A stretch of 6,775 bases of DNA from CAYVQU01 sp964453155 (GTDB taxonomy: Bacteria > Chloroflexota > Anaerolineae > Anaerolineales > UBA11858). The stretch spans positions 1-6,775 of the forward strand of contig CAYVQU010000240.1 of NCBI GenBank assembly GCA_964453155.1, in the 5' to 3' direction. Numbering within the stretch: position 1 is the stretch's first letter; every line of letters begins with the position of its first letter. The notes below the pieces were generated by a model. That model was given only the letters and a program-made list of their open reading frames with translations, made no database searches and was not told where the DNA came from. The position numbers were made by a program, and so were the translations under genes. This document shows positions 6,232 through 6,775 of the stretch, in pieces.

Positions 6232-6284
6232 CAAACTGCTAAAGCAATATGGATTGGAAATACAGCAAGTGAAGGTGTTATTCG

Positions 6285-6430
6285 ATGAATATCATAAATC
6301 CCCATAAAAAAGAAGCTGGTCAAGGTCTGGTTGAATACACCCTGATCTTGGTTGGGGTTGCGATGATGGTTATAGACTACAATCAGATCCTGAAATAGGT
6401 AAAAAACGCGCCCTTATTTTTTCGGATTGA
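6285..6430 (+). pseudogene. decayed Flp/Fap-type (type IVb) pilin remnant
   Basis: The ATG at 6285 opens a 37-codon frame ending at 6398. Residues 12-30, GQGLVEYTLILVGVAMMVI, carry the Flp prepilin hallmark: Gly before the cleavage site, a Glu-Tyr pair at mature positions near 5-6, and a hydrophobic helix. Intact Flp pilins of this style run to about 50-65 residues and continue with a Leu-rich stretch and a G-P-x-I-G motif. Here the frame turns to DYNQILK and stops, while the neighbouring frame reads DPEIGK from 6386 and stays open to a TGA at 6428-6430. That is what a small indel between about 6375 and 6386 would produce. GAAGGTG at 6271-6277 is a plausible ribosome site. The intact protein would have been processed by a prepilin peptidase and assembled into a Tad/Flp pilus; no other tad gene is present. 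A genuinely short membrane peptide is the alternative. Confidence 0.6.
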
Positions 6431-6434
6431 TTGC

Positions 6435-6449
6435 TATGGTGATTTTGCC
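6435..6449 (+). repeat. 15-bp direct repeat, copy 2
   Basis: Exact copy of TATGGTGATTTTGCC at 5998-6012, in the same orientation. It lies between the pilin remnant and the promoter of the receiver-domain gene. Unlike copy 1 it does not form part of a recognisable minus-strand promoter, because the hexamers on either side are not preserved. Confidence 0.5.
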
Positions 6450-6495
6450 CCGCGAACTGCCCCACATTAGCAGCGAAAAATGTAATTTTCTCTTA

Positions 6496-6504
6496 TGGTA
6501 TGAT
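6496..6504 (+). promoter_or_regulatory. extended -10 promoter of the receiver-domain gene
   Basis: TGGTATGAT contains the extended -10 pattern TG-N followed by TATGAT (5 of 6 to consensus), in an AT-rich stretch. No good -35 lies 16-18 bases upstream, which extended -10 promoters do not strictly need. The start would be near 6511, giving a leader of about 26 bases with AGAAGAG at 6524-6530 as ribosome site. Confidence 0.4.
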
Positions 6505-6536
6505 GAAAATGCACCGATTGTTCAGAAGAGATTCCT

Positions 6537-6737
6537 ATGAATGAAAAACTTGAACGCAATTATCAAATTCTTATCGCTGATGATGACCCAGATAATCTCC
6601 GGTTGCTGCATAATCTTTTAAGAGAACAAGGGTATCAAATTCGACCAGCGCTCAGCGGCGAGAAGGCTTTAGCTTTTGTGCAAATCACTCAGCCAGATCT
6701 GATCCTTTTAGACATACTCATGGTATCTTTTCAATGA
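6537..6737 (+). pseudogene. response-regulator receiver domain, truncated after the phospho-acceptor
   Basis: The 66 residues match the first half of a two-component receiver (REC) domain. Beta-1 is QILIADDDPDN with the Mg-binding acidic residues at 15-17, helix 1 is LRLLHNLLREQGY, and PDLILLDILM places the phospho-acceptor at D59. A complete REC domain is about 115-125 residues. The expected P-x-M-D-G-x-E continuation, the conserved Ser/Thr, the aromatic residue and the Lys are absent, and the frame ends VSFQ-stop. None of the three frames after 6722 resumes REC-like sequence, so this is not a simple frameshift. The gene looks cut by a rearrangement or insertion at about 6722, and any remainder would lie beyond the window. 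The start has AGAAGAG six bases upstream. As it stands it could not be phosphorylated normally. Confidence 0.7.
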
Positions 6738-6775
6738 TTCGGGGGTGAAACAAAATCACACACCAACCCCAAGCA
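6738..6775. other. window-edge sequence after the truncated receiver, unassigned
   Basis: These 38 bases are unrelated to the expected receiver-domain sequence. They contain GGGGGTG (6741-6747) and CACCAACCCC (6761-6770), which are partly complementary and might be the edge of an inserted element. One frame stays open to the window end but shows no recognisable motif. Too little is visible to call an insertion sequence. Confidence 0.3.

Larger units (their letters stand above)
5859..6284. other. 426-bp intergenic region with the glucosidase control region and an orphan terminator
   Basis: No convincing gene lies here. The open frames that cross it are continuations of frames antisense to the glucosidase or lack any recognisable protein signature. 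It contains the minus-strand glucosidase promoter and operator-like site (5963-6022), a leader of about 130 bases for that gene, a plus-strand rho-independent terminator (6127-6155), and paired short repeats (6161-6231). In the glucosidase leader, TTACC/GGTAA (5905-5909/5923-5927) nests inside ACAACT/AGTTGT (5884-5889/5929-5934), a possible but weak stem. The base composition is more AT-rich than in the three metabolic genes. Confidence 0.65.

Noticed and set aside
6105..6323. 72-codon minus-strand open frame
   Set aside because: It runs through the terminator hairpin and repeats and antisense to the pilin start, and it resembles no known family.
6738..6775. Insertion-sequence end
   Set aside because: The partial GGGGTG/CACC..CCCC complementarity is too weak, and no transposase or target duplication is visible before the window ends.

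Overview
The window carries three intact genes of central and plant-sugar metabolism, followed by a decayed, gene-poor right end. The proteins look bacterial. The Gnd, KDG-kinase and PA14-type GH3 sequences, the remnant of a Flp pilin, and intergenic spaces full of palindromic repeats suggest an environmental Chloroflexota (Anaerolineae-like) genome. That assignment is inference from the feel of the sequences; no marker gene is present.

Layout. Bases 1-177 hold a possible promoter and a structured leader. Bases 178-1629 (+) encode decarboxylating 6-phosphogluconate dehydrogenase (gnd). Bases 1630-2000 contain no gene but four inverted-repeat elements of at least three kinds. Bases 2001-3089 (+) encode a PfkB-family sugar kinase, most likely 2-keto-3-deoxygluconate kinase. 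A perfect 17-bp stem at 3118-3153 separates it from the convergent gene at 3198-5858 (-), a large cytoplasmic family 3 beta-glucosidase with an inserted PA14 domain. Upstream of the glucosidase, on the minus strand, lies a good sigma-70-type promoter (TTGACG-17-TAAAAT), with a LacI-family-like operator core just downstream of its predicted start.

The right end (about 5860-6775) is AT-richer and looks degraded. It holds a textbook rho-independent terminator on the plus strand with no recognisable gene in front of it, short inverted and direct repeats, a frameshifted Flp/type IVb pilin remnant (6285-6430), and a response-regulator receiver domain that stops just after its phospho-acceptor aspartate (6537-6737).

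How the genes fit together. The glucosidase would release glucose (or another sugar) from imported oligosaccharides. Gnd drives the oxidative pentose phosphate branch (6-phosphogluconate to ribulose 5-phosphate plus NAD(P)H). KDG kinase feeds KDPG into the lower Entner-Doudoroff route, as in uronate or pectin breakdown. This is a coherent saccharolytic neighbourhood, but kdgK and gnd are 371 bp apart and the glucosidase is on the opposite strand, so a single operon is not supported. No clearly new multi-gene system was found. The items most worth checking are the palindrome cluster, the gnd leader hairpin, the glucosidase promoter/operator, and the pilin and receiver remnants.
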